Assembly (NCBI GenBank): GCA_012523605.1
Contig: JAAYTY010000047.1
Location: 1 to 16,848, forward strand
DNA: 16,848 nucleotides
Source of the DNA: Candidatus Fermentibacterota bacterium
Lineage (GTDB): Bacteria > Fermentibacterota > Fermentibacteria > Fermentibacterales > Fermentibacteraceae
Direction of reading: 5' to 3'
A program made the position numbers and the translations under genes. Of this stretch, positions 1-6,939 are shown one piece after another. Under the pieces are notes generated by a model. The model was given only the letters and a program-made list of their open reading frames with translations, was not told where the DNA came from and searched no databases. How positions within the stretch are numbered: position 1 is the stretch's first letter; the number at the start of each line of letters is the position of its first letter.

Positions 1-989
1 ATGAGCCGCCTGTCCCGGTTCAGGATTTCGCCCGGATTCCTGTACTGGTCCCTGATGTCCAGAGACACCTGAACGCCCGGATGGCGCGCCCTGACCGCCT
101 CCGCTATACTCCTCAGCCGCATCTTCCGTCTTTCCAGCCCGTCCCCGTCGAAATCCCTGAGGATCATCCGCAGTCTGCTCTCGGACGCATTCCCCGAGAG
201 CGACATGGGATAGTCGTATCCCTGCATCCCCGTGCTGTTCTCCGGCATCTCCTCGGCGCGGAGCATGGAAACCGCGTCACAGGCTGCTCTCAGGGAGTTC
301 GCCAATATTCCAGCCGCGCTTCCCGGGTGCACCTGCCTGCCCTTGAAGGTCCAGTCGGCTGAAGAAGCGTTGAAGGTCTGCGTCTCCACCTCTCCCACGG
401 GGCCGCCGTCGATCGTGTAGGCGAACCTCGCTCCGAATCTGCCTATATCGAAGTGATCCACCCCTCTGCCGATCTCCTCGTCGGGCGTGAAGGCTACAGA
501 AAGGGGCGGATGGGGGATCGAGGGGTCGGAAGCCAGCAGACTGCAGATATCCATGATGATGGCCACGCCGGCCTTGTCGTCCACGCCGAGAAGGGTTCTG
601 CCGTCGGAGGTCACTATCGTCGCTCCGAGGTAGCGACGCATGTCCGCGCACTCCGCCGGGTCTATCACCACGCCGCCTTCCAGCCTGATGGGCGAGCCGT
701 CCCAGTTCTCGTGCAGAATCGGTTTCACTCCTGCCCCCGGAGCTTCCGGAGAGGTGTCGACGTGAGCGATGAGGCCCAGCGGCGTGCTTCCGGTGCCGCC
801 CGGCACACTGGCGTAAAGTACGCCCTCCTCGCCGAGGAAGACCCCGGTCATCCCGAGCGAGATCAGCTCATCCCTCAGAATCCCGAGGAAACGGGTCTGT
901 CCGGGAGTCGAAGGCGATGTGCCGGAAGATTCGTCGGAGGTGGTGTCGAACTCGGCGTAGCGAAGGAATCTCTCGAGAAGACCGGGCAT
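1..989 (-). CDS. pepT: Peptidase T (tripeptide aminopeptidase, M20B), C-terminus beyond window
   Basis: A zinc aminopeptidase expected to remove the N-terminal residue of tripeptides in the cytoplasm. The 329 visible residues follow E. coli PepT closely from the first residues (start MPGLLERFLRYAEFDTTS). Metal and catalytic motifs are in order: AHVDTSP (H76, D78), LLGVDDKAG (D137), FTPDEEIG (E171, E172) and YTIDGG (D194), then QVHPGSA near residue 220 in the lid domain. The last metal histidine expected near residue 379 lies past the left edge, so the gene is cut by the window and not visibly broken. The ATG at 989 is preceded by a strong GGAGG (994-998). The gene is transcribed away from the pyr operon and shares a 99-base divergent intergenic region with it. 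Family assignment is firm; exact substrate range is inferred. Confidence 0.95.
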   Translation of the reverse strand, partial: MPGLLERFLRYAEFDTTSDESSGTSPSTPGQTRFLGILRDELISLGMTGVFLGEEGVLYASVPGGTGSTPLGLIAHVDTSPEAPGAGVKPILHENWDGSPIRLEGGVVIDPAECADMRRYLGATIVTSDGRTLLGVDDKAGVAIIMDICSLLASDPSIPHPPLSVAFTPDEEIGRGVDHFDIGRFGARFAYTIDGGPVGEVETQTFNASSADWTFKGRQVHPGSAAGILANSLRAACDAVSMLRAEEMPENSTGMQGYDYPMSLSGNASESRLRMILRDFDGDGLERRKMRLRSIAEAVRARHPGVQVSLDIRDQYRNPGEILNRDRRL

Positions 990-1020
990 CGCGCCTCCTT
1001 CCACGGCGGAGCATGCTTGT

Positions 1021-1026
1021 AGTATA
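1021..1026 (-). promoter_or_regulatory. Candidate -10 element for pepT
   Basis: On the minus strand this reads TATACT, five of six matches to the sigma70 -10 consensus, inside a rare AT-rich patch (1020-1028). It would start transcription about 25 bases before the pepT ATG, just upstream of its Shine-Dalgarno. No good -35 is visible 17 bases upstream. On the plus strand the same patch gives TATATA, which could serve the divergent operon. Weak call. Confidence 0.3.
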
Positions 1027-1088
1027 TAGGCGCGATTCCGCAAGGGCACGTCCAGGGGAGGGGGGAGTCCCGCGGTCAGCGGCATCCG

Positions 1089-1820
1089 ATGGAGAACTTC
1101 CTGACTTTGGTCGAGGTCGCGAGGTGCCTGGGTCTCTCGATACCCGACACCGAGAGGGCGCTCAGGAAGTCCGGGCTCAGATCCTCCTTCACCTCGGGGC
1201 AGAGGCGCTATCTGCGCGACGACGTGGTGGAGTGGCTCGAGACGGAATTCGGGAGCCTGACTGCGGAGAGGCTCCGGAACATGGACCTGTCGAACGCCTC
1301 GACGGCGGGCCTGGATCCTTCCCAGCCATTCGTGACGAGGATCCTCGAAGCGGGAAACATCCACGCGGCCGTGCCGGCCCGGACGAGATCCTCGATGCTC
1401 CGGAGCCTGGCCTCGCTTGCCTGCGAGAGCGGGGCGACTTACGACGAGAGGGCTCTGCTGGAGCAGCTCGAGGAGAGGGAGTCGGTCGTCTCCACAGCCC
1501 TGCCCGCCGGAGTGGCGTTTCCGCATCCTAGGGACATGCGCAGGATCTACGTGGAGGGCGAGCTGCTCATCCTGGCGAGGGCCATGTCCCCGATCCCGTT
1601 CGGCGCGCCTGGCGGCAGGCTGACCAGCCTGTTCTTCCTCCTGCTCTTCCCCGATCCGAGCATGCATCTGCACGTTCTCGCGAGGCTCAACAGGCTCTTC
1701 CGCGACGACAGTCTCATGAGCGGCCTGCTCGAGGCCGAAGACGAACAGGAGATGCTTTCCCTTGTCAGGTGCGTCGAGGAGGCTCTGATCTCCTCGGCCG
1801 GTTCCGCGGCCGGGTCGTGA
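1089..1820 (+). CDS. HTH (excisionase/MerR-like) plus PTS EIIA (fructose/PtsN type) fusion protein
   Basis: A 243-residue, likely cytoplasmic two-domain protein. Residues 5-55 look like an excisionase-type helix-turn-helix (LTLVEVARCLGLS, then RRYLRDDVVEWLE). Residues about 80-235 look like a fructose/nitrogen-type EIIA domain. The phospho-acceptor histidine is H146 in STALPAGVAFPHPR, and SLFFLLLFPDPSMHLHVLARL is the usual downstream hydrophobic core and second histidine region (residues about 180-200). No EI, HPr, EIIB or EIIC gene is in the window, so the role is probably regulatory and not sugar transport. The ATG is the only ordinary start in frame after the stop at 1020-1022. The nearest purine-rich run (GGGGAGGGGGGAG, 1055-1067) lies rather far upstream. 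pyrB follows after 20 bases. A phosphorylation-controlled DNA-binding role is inferred. Confidence 0.82.
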   Translation: MENFLTLVEVARCLGLSIPDTERALRKSGLRSSFTSGQRRYLRDDVVEWLETEFGSLTAERLRNMDLSNASTAGLDPSQPFVTRILEAGNIHAAVPARTRSSMLRSLASLACESGATYDERALLEQLEERESVVSTALPAGVAFPHPRDMRRIYVEGELLILARAMSPIPFGAPGGRLTSLFFLLLFPDPSMHLHVLARLNRLFRDDSLMSGLLEAEDEQEMLSLVRCVEEALISSAGSAAGS

Positions 1821-1831
1821 CCGGGCTGCAC

Positions 1832-1837
1832 GGAGGT
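1832..1837 (+). promoter_or_regulatory. Shine-Dalgarno deciding the pyrB start
   Basis: GGAGGT lies three bases before the ATG at 1841. It supports that start over the ATG at 1769, which is in the same frame but inside the preceding gene and has no such site. Confidence 0.65.
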
Positions 1838-1840
1838 CCT

Positions 1841-2761
1841 ATGGGTTCCTTCAAGGGGAGGAGCATAATCTCGCTGCGCGACATGTCCGCCTCCGACCTG
1901 GTACAGATCGTGGAGACCGCCGGCAGGGTCAAGCGGGGGGAGGTCGGCGGCTTCCTTGCCGGAAGAACCGTGGCGGTGATGTTCTTCGAGCCGTCCACGA
2001 GGACCAGGCTGTCGTTCGAGTCGGCCGTGCTGCATTCGGGAGGCTCCATCTTCGGGTTCGCGAGCTCCGACTCCTCCTCGCAGAGCAAGGGGGAGTCCTT
2101 CGCCGACACTGTGCGGACTGTCATGGGCTATTGCGATGCGCTGGTCATCAGACACCCTGTCGAGGGGGCCGCCAGGCTTGCATCGGAACTCTCCACGGTG
2201 CCTGTGATAAACGCGGGGGACGGCGCGAACCAGCACCCGACGCAGACTTTTCTCGACCTCTTCACCATGCACGAGGCCGTGGGCCGGCTCGAGGGGCTCC
2301 ACGTCGGACTGCTGGGAGACCTCAGATACGGGAGGACCGTCCATTCCCTGGCCATGGCCATGAGCATGTTCGGCTCCAGGCTGACGCTTGTCTCGCCGCC
2401 TTCACTCAGGATGCCCGAACAGTTCAAGGCCGAGCTCTCGAACTCGGGCATCCCGTTCAGGGAGGTCCAGCAGCCCGAGGAGGCAGGAACGGACATGGAC
2501 TTCCTCTATGTGACGAGGATCCAGCGGGAGCGGTTCGTCGATCCCCAGGAGTACGAGGCCGTGGCCCACTGCTACAGGGTAACCGCGGAAACCGTGAGCA
2601 ACCTCGGTGGAAAGGTGAAGATCATGCACCCTCTCCCCAGGGTGGACGAAATCGCCGAAGAGGTGGACGGGCTTCCGAACGCCCTCTATTTCAAGCAGGC
2701 TCACAACGGGATACCTGTGAGACAGGCCCTCCTTGGCCTGATCACCGGAGGTCTGGACTGA
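1841..2761 (+). CDS. pyrB: Aspartate carbamoyltransferase catalytic chain
   Basis: Condenses carbamoyl phosphate with L-aspartate to N-carbamoyl-L-aspartate, the committed step of pyrimidine synthesis, in the cytoplasm. At 306 residues it is close to the E. coli catalytic chain (about 310). Visible motifs are the carbamoyl-phosphate loop FFEPSTRTRLSFE (S52-R56), SSQSKGES with the active-site lysine K83, RHP near residue 105, GDGANQHPTQTFLDLF with the catalytic histidine at 132, DLRYGRTVHS at the domain linker, and HPLPRVDEI near the C-terminus. All key residues look intact. The reading frame stays open back to 1769 but overlaps the upstream gene there, so the ATG with a good Shine-Dalgarno at 1841 is preferred. 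The stop overlaps the pyrI ATG by one base (TGATG), implying translational coupling and 1:1 synthesis of the two chains. Confidence 0.97.
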   Translation: MGSFKGRSIISLRDMSASDLVQIVETAGRVKRGEVGGFLAGRTVAVMFFEPSTRTRLSFESAVLHSGGSIFGFASSDSSSQSKGESFADTVRTVMGYCDALVIRHPVEGAARLASELSTVPVINAGDGANQHPTQTFLDLFTMHEAVGRLEGLHVGLLGDLRYGRTVHSLAMAMSMFGSRLTLVSPPSLRMPEQFKAELSNSGIPFREVQQPEEAGTDMDFLYVTRIQRERFVDPQEYEAVAHCYRVTAETVSNLGGKVKIMHPLPRVDEIAEEVDGLPNALYFKQAHNGIPVRQALLGLITGGLD

Positions 2762-3228
2762 TGGAGCGCACCTACAAGGTCTATTCGATCACCAACGGCA
2801 CGGTCATCGACCACATCCCCACGCCGCAGGCGCTCTCCGTGGTGCGGATCCTCGGCCTGGGCAACGAGGGCATTCTGACCATCGGGATCGGTTTCAGCTC
2901 CAAGAGGCTGCCGGGGGGCAAGGACATCGTCAAGGTGGAGAACCGGGAACTGTCGAGGGACGAGACGGACATGATCGCCCTGATCGCCCCGGAGGCCACG
3001 ATCAACATCATCAAGGGAGGAGTCGTGGCCGAGAAGAGGAGGATCAGCCTCCCTGACAGCGTGAAGGGCGTCGTGGCCTGTCCGAATCCCAACTGCGCAA
3101 GCAACGTGCTCGGCGCCGAATCGAAGTTCGACCGGGTTGGCGGGCAGGATCCGATCTACCGGTGCCACTTCTGCGAGCGGACCACCCGCATAGTGCCCGA
3201 ACTGCTCGTGAGGACCCGGGGAAGGTAG
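2761..3228 (+). CDS. pyrI: Aspartate carbamoyltransferase regulatory chain
   Basis: Binds nucleotide effectors and, through a structural zinc, bridges PyrB trimers into the allosteric holoenzyme. The 155 residues match the usual length (about 153). The N-terminal allosteric domain includes IDHIPTPQALSVVRILGL, which carries the nucleotide-site region. The C-terminal zinc domain has four cysteines in the expected spacing, C107 and C112 (ACPNPNC) and C135 and C138 (RCHFC). The start shares one base with the pyrB stop. Its presence implies feedback control of the pathway at the enzyme level. The separate pyrBI pair is typical of archaea, enterobacteria and some other bacterial lineages, including Bacteroidetes. 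Nothing looks damaged. Confidence 0.96.
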   Translation: MERTYKVYSITNGTVIDHIPTPQALSVVRILGLGNEGILTIGIGFSSKRLPGGKDIVKVENRELSRDETDMIALIAPEATINIIKGGVVAEKRRISLPDSVKGVVACPNPNCASNVLGAESKFDRVGGQDPIYRCHFCERTTRIVPELLVRTRGR

Positions 3229-4803
3229 ATGGGCTTCCAACACCGGGCCGATCCTGCAGCCCCCGGTCTCGACTGGGCGGCCCTTCTCCTCTGCCTCGCC
3301 GCCGCGGTTGTTCTGATGGTCCTTTCAGCGGGCATTCCGGTGTCGGGCGACGCATGGGGCTACAGCTACCGCACCGCCCGCTGGATCGCTGACAACGGAA
3401 TGACACCCATCCCCTGCGGCCAGGGCAGGGGCGAGCAGGGCATGGGCCATCCCACCGCCTTCTACTGGACATGGGCTCTCCTGATGCGCATCGCCGGAGA
3501 CACCGTGGCTGTCGCCCATGTTCTGCCCTCGGCGACCTTCTGTCTCGCCCTCTGGGCTGCGTGGAGGCTGGGTCACGCCATGGCGGGAAGAGCCTGTGGA
3601 TTCTGGACGGCGGCATGCCTCCTCGCCAGCCCCCTGTTCCTCTCGCAGGCACTCCAGCCCCTCCAGGAGACCGGCTTCACGGCCTTCGCCGCGCTCGCGA
3701 TGGAAAGATACCTCGTGGGGAGGAACACGCAGGCCGCGGTCATGACGACCGTGGCTGCGGTCTTCAGGGAGCAGGCCGTCCTCCTCGCCGCCTCCTTCGC
3801 ACTGGTCGAACTCCTTCACGAGGGAACCGGAAAGCCGGGCAGGATCCTCGTACATGCCATGCCGCTCGGAGTGATCCTCGTGACGGGGCTGGGCAACCTG
3901 GCTGCGACAGGCATGTTCTTCAACAAGATCCATTTCGGCGCCCCGTCCGCTCTCAGGCCCGACTGGCTGGCCTTCCGAACGAGGCTGTTCGCCGGCCACC
4001 TTCTCGCCGCCGACGGGAGATGGATTCCGCTCGTCTCGGCACTCGCCCTGGTACTGGCTGGGCAGGCCCGCAGGACTCCTTCCGCGACATCCCTGCTCCT
4101 CCTTCTGTCGCCGGCTCTGCTGTTCCCCCCCGCGAGGCTCGCCTTCCTCGCTGTCATGGCTGCGGCCGGAACGCTCGCAATCGCAAGACGGGGAAGCCTT
4201 CCCGACCGTCCGATCTTCGCGATGATCCTCTTCGTTCTCATGATGATCGCATTCCACGTGCTGATAGTGAAGATCGCGCCCGACCCGGCCCTCGACCTCT
4301 ACCGCTACGTGCTCGGAGCCCTGCCGGCGGTGCTCGCCCTGCCCCTCGCGGTCATCCGGCGCAGGGGAGGGGTCCGCCTCCTCCACCCTGTCGGGGCCAT
4401 TCTGCTCGTTTCCGGTGTCCTGGGCTGCTTCAGGATCGATCCGTTCCAGCCGGACTCCACCCCGGCAGGCACGCTCGCCAGCCTCGACACCAGGCGGGCC
4501 GTTCTTCTCGCCGCCGCGTCCGCCGACACCGCCATCGCTCCCGAGACCGAAGCGGACTTCTTCACGAATCCCTCACTCGGCTATATCGACCGCCCCTTCC
4601 CCGTGCGCGTCCTCGGGACGGGACCGGCTCTATGCGGGGATGCGGCCTACTCGGTCCTGGTCCCGCCGACCCACCACGGCGATCCGTGGTTCGAGAGAAC
4701 CCTGGAGGAGATACTTCCCGCCGGGGCGTTTCCGTGCACGCTCGCCACCTGGGTCAGGGGTCCTCTGGTGACGGAGGTGCTGCTGATAGGCGCAGACGAG
4801 TGA
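3229..4803 (+). CDS. Multi-pass GT-C fold glycosyltransferase (GT39/ArnT-like), exact substrate unknown
   Basis: A 524-residue integral membrane protein with a hydrophobic N-terminal segment (about 17-36), roughly ten further membrane segments to about residue 415, and a soluble C-terminal part of about 110 residues. The first outer loop carries SGDAWGYSYRTARWIADNGMTP with D41, where GT-C enzymes place their catalytic or metal-binding acid. GMGHPTAFYWTW follows and resembles the HPP(L/T)-Y segment of ArnT/GT39 relatives. Such enzymes move a sugar from a polyprenyl-phosphate donor to lipid or protein on the outer face of the membrane. The ATG comes directly after the pyrI stop (TAG-ATG), with GGGGAAGG just upstream. 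The GT2 gene two places downstream could make its donor. Fold is reasonably supported; donor and acceptor are not. Confidence 0.75.
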   Translation: MGFQHRADPAAPGLDWAALLLCLAAAVVLMVLSAGIPVSGDAWGYSYRTARWIADNGMTPIPCGQGRGEQGMGHPTAFYWTWALLMRIAGDTVAVAHVLPSATFCLALWAAWRLGHAMAGRACGFWTAACLLASPLFLSQALQPLQETGFTAFAALAMERYLVGRNTQAAVMTTVAAVFREQAVLLAASFALVELLHEGTGKPGRILVHAMPLGVILVTGLGNLAATGMFFNKIHFGAPSALRPDWLAFRTRLFAGHLLAADGRWIPLVSALALVLAGQARRTPSATSLLLLLSPALLFPPARLAFLAVMAAAGTLAIARRGSLPDRPIFAMILFVLMMIAFHVLIVKIAPDPALDLYRYVLGALPAVLALPLAVIRRRGGVRLLHPVGAILLVSGVLGCFRIDPFQPDSTPAGTLASLDTRRAVLLAAASADTAIAPETEADFFTNPSLGYIDRPFPVRVLGTGPALCGDAAYSVLVPPTHHGDPWFERTLEEILPAGAFPCTLATWVRGPLVTEVLLIGADE

Positions 4804-6203
4804 GGATCTGCCTGCTCCATCCCCCCAGGCCGGGCGGCAGGGGGACGAACCTCGTGCCTCCAGTCGGACTGCTCTATCTCGGAGCGGTTCTGGAGGCCGA
4901 GGGTCACCGGGTGGTGCTCTTGGATGCCGCGAGGACGGGCCGCAGAGGCGCCGCACTGCGTTCGGACGTGGAGGCCGCATCGCCGGATGTCCTCATGGTA
5001 TCTGCTTTCACTTCGGACATCGAAGTCCTTTCCGGCGAGCTGACGGGCATCACCGGCGCACTTCCCTCCGGCTCGAGGATCTGGCTGGGAGGCGCTCACG
5101 CGAGCTGCGCCGGCGCGGCCGCTTTGGAAGATCTGCCCCAGGTGGAGGCTGTCTTCACGGGCGAGGGTGAGAGGACCGTCTTGGAGGCCCTCCGCCATCT
5201 CGACGGAGGCCCCAGGCCTTCCAGGGGGGTCATCTACCGGGACGATCCCCGCGATGTCGAACCCGGCTTCGTGGACGACCTCTCGACACTGCCGCTGCCG
5301 GCGTGGCACCTTGCTCCTCCGGCGCTCTACAGGGGGCTCCCGAACGGAGTGGTGCTGAAGAGGACGCCATACGCCCCGATCATCACCACAAGGGGCTGTC
5401 CGTGCAGATGCACGTTCTGCGCCGGCTTCAGGATCACGGGCAGGAAGGTCCGGCACCGCCCCATGAAGCAGGTCTGGGACGAGATAGAGCTCCTTCACCG
5501 CGAATACGGCGTGAGAGAGATCCACATAGAGGACGACAACTTCACCATCGACAGGGAGTATGCGGCGGAATTCTGCAGGGAGGCGATCGGGAGGAGGCTC
5601 CCTGTCCTGTTCTCGACCCCGAACGGGGTCAGGCTGGACACGATTGACGACGAACTGGCGCGCCTCATGAAGCAGGCCGGCTGGTACGTGGTCCACTGCG
5701 GGATCGAATCCGGCTCGGACAGGGTTCTGGAGTCGGTCAGGAAGGGAACCACGACCGGTCTGGTCAGGGAGAAGGTGGCCCTCCTGCGCAGGGCCGGCCT
5801 TCCCGCGGCCGGCTACTTCATCCTCGGGCTTCCCGGCGAGACCGAGGAGGATATCGGGATGACTCTCAGGTTTTCCCGATCGATCGGCCTCGCATGGGCG
5901 CAGTTCGCGGCATTTCTTCCGATACCGGGCTCCGAAGCCGGAGACGCCTGGCTGTCCGCTCACGACACGGAACAACGCAGATGGAGATCCTTCCACAACA
6001 CCGTCTGCCCCGCTCCGCCCGAGGGGATGACCGTCGCCCGTCTCAAGCAGCTCCAGAGGCGGGCGTTCCTGGGATTCTACCTGAGACCCAGCCCCCTCCT
6101 CCGGGGGCTGTGGCTGCTGACCCGCCCCGGGGCGGCAGGACGCCTGATCTCGCGCGTGCTGGCTTATACTACGCGCAGGGAAGCGAAAGGCGCCGGAGGA
6201 TGA
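4800..6203 (+). CDS. B12-binding-domain radical SAM protein (class B-like)
   Basis: A 467-residue cytoplasmic enzyme. Residues about 1-140 look like a cobalamin-binding Rossmann domain of the kind found in B12 radical SAM enzymes (RICLLHPPRPGGRGTNLVPP, GLLYLGAVLEAEGHRV, SGSRIWLGGAHAS, FTGEGERTV). The DxHxxG lower-ligand motif is absent, as in many class B members. Residues about 190-400 form the radical SAM barrel with the 4Fe-4S motif RGCPCRCTFC (C200, C204, C207), then IHIEDDNFTIDREYA, HCGIESGSDRVLESV and YFILGLPGETEEDI. The C-terminus contains an LLRGLWLLTRP segment near the membrane-gene neighbours. Translation starts with a GTG overlapping the previous stop by four bases (GTGA). Likely reactions are methylation or a rearrangement of a lipid, sugar or cofactor; the substrate cannot be read from sequence. 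Confidence 0.88.
   Translation: MRICLLHPPRPGGRGTNLVPPVGLLYLGAVLEAEGHRVVLLDAARTGRRGAALRSDVEAASPDVLMVSAFTSDIEVLSGELTGITGALPSGSRIWLGGAHASCAGAAALEDLPQVEAVFTGEGERTVLEALRHLDGGPRPSRGVIYRDDPRDVEPGFVDDLSTLPLPAWHLAPPALYRGLPNGVVLKRTPYAPIITTRGCPCRCTFCAGFRITGRKVRHRPMKQVWDEIELLHREYGVREIHIEDDNFTIDREYAAEFCREAIGRRLPVLFSTPNGVRLDTIDDELARLMKQAGWYVVHCGIESGSDRVLESVRKGTTTGLVREKVALLRRAGLPAAGYFILGLPGETEEDIGMTLRFSRSIGLAWAQFAAFLPIPGSEAGDAWLSAHDTEQRRWRSFHNTVCPAPPEGMTVARLKQLQRRAFLGFYLRPSPLLRGLWLLTRPGAAGRLISRVLAYTTRREAKGAGG
6195..6200 (+). promoter_or_regulatory. Shine-Dalgarno for the TTG start of the GT2 gene
   Basis: GGAGGA sits seven bases before TTG 6208. The ATG at 6200 is not a usable start because its frame stops after three codons. 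Confidence 0.6.
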
Positions 6204-6207
6204 TCCG

Positions 6208-6906
6208 TTGATAGAGGGCCTGAGGACATCGCTGGTCATACCGGCGCACGACGAGGAGAAGGGGCTTCCCGGCGTACTGTCGGCGGTGCCTGCGGCGATC
6301 GACGAGGTGATAGTGGTGGACAACGCATCCACCGATTCCACCCCGGAAGTCGCCAGGGCATACGGTGCGATCTTGGTGGAACAGCCGGTGAAGGGATACG
6401 GCAGCGCCTACATGGCGGGCCTGGCCGCGGCGACCGGCGACGTGGTGAGCACGGCCGATGCGGACGGGACCTATCCCGTCGAGCTCATCCCGATGCTGGT
6501 CCGGAGGCTGTGTCAGGGAAGCTACGACTTCATCTCGGCGAGGCGTGTGCCCGATGACCAGGCCCGCAATCTGAACAACATCCTCCGCTTCTCGGGCAAT
6601 GCCGTCCTCACAGCGGTCACCATGCTGCTCTTCCTCCGCCTCATCAGGGACAGCCAGTCGGGGATGTGGATCTTCCGCAAAGAGATACTGCCCCGTCTCC
6701 GGCTGACCAGCCTCGGAATGCCGTTCTCCGAGGAGATCAAGATAGAGGCCTGGAGGTCGCGCGGGCTCCGGTGCTGCGAAATCCCCATCCCGTTCAGCTA
6801 TTCCGGCAGGATGGGCGCGCCCAAGCTGCGGCTCTGGCGCGACGGCTGGAGGAACCTCCTTTTCCTCTTCGCGAAACGCCTGGGCATACCCATGGGAGGA
6901 GCATAG
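6208..6906 (+). CDS. Family 2 glycosyltransferase (dolichyl/polyprenyl-phosphate sugar synthase-like)
   Basis: A 232-residue GT-A enzyme that likely transfers a sugar from a nucleotide donor to polyprenyl phosphate at the inner face of the membrane. Visible features are the N-terminal strand SLVIPAHDEEKGLPGVL, VVDNASTDSTPEVA (D38), STADADGTYP with the metal-binding DAD at residues 84-86, SARRVPDDQARNLNNILRFSGN, RDSQSGMW near residue 150, and SEEIKIEAWRSRGLRCCEIPI, typical of DPM/DPG synthase relatives. It lacks the C-terminal membrane segments of longer relatives. The start is a TTG with a good Shine-Dalgarno, four bases after the radical SAM gene. It probably supplies the lipid-linked donor for the GT-C enzyme at 3229-4803. 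Sugar identity is unknown. Confidence 0.87.
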   Translation: MIEGLRTSLVIPAHDEEKGLPGVLSAVPAAIDEVIVVDNASTDSTPEVARAYGAILVEQPVKGYGSAYMAGLAAATGDVVSTADADGTYPVELIPMLVRRLCQGSYDFISARRVPDDQARNLNNILRFSGNAVLTAVTMLLFLRLIRDSQSGMWIFRKEILPRLRLTSLGMPFSEEIKIEAWRSRGLRCCEIPIPFSYSGRMGAPKLRLWRDGWRNLLFLFAKRLGIPMGGA

Positions 6907-6932
6907 GAGCCGGTTCGACGTCGCCCGGCTCC
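6906..6932. terminator. Hairpin between convergent genes, possible bidirectional terminator
   Basis: A perfect 8-base inverted repeat, GGAGCCGG (6906-6913) and CCGGCTCC (6925-6932), with an 11-base loop. It fills the 33-base gap between the GT2 gene and the convergent radical SAM/SPASM gene and touches the GT2 stop codon. There is no T-tract on either side, so intrinsic termination is only suggested by position and stem strength. Confidence 0.4.
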
Positions 6933-6939
6933 CCCGGGC

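Noticed and set aside
1769..1840. Longer pyrB start at ATG 1769
   Set aside because: It would overlap the EIIA fusion gene by 52 bases and add 24 residues absent from family members; ATG 1841 has a strong Shine-Dalgarno.
3471..4799. Long plus-strand open frame extending the radical SAM gene 443 codons upstream
   Set aside because: It overlaps the membrane glycosyltransferase in another frame and has an Arg/Pro-rich, unprotein-like composition. The GTG at 4800 with the GTGA overlap is the sensible start.
4647..6341. Minus-strand open frame of 564 codons
   Set aside because: Antisense to the radical SAM gene; no recognisable domain and a composition typical of GC-driven shadow frames.
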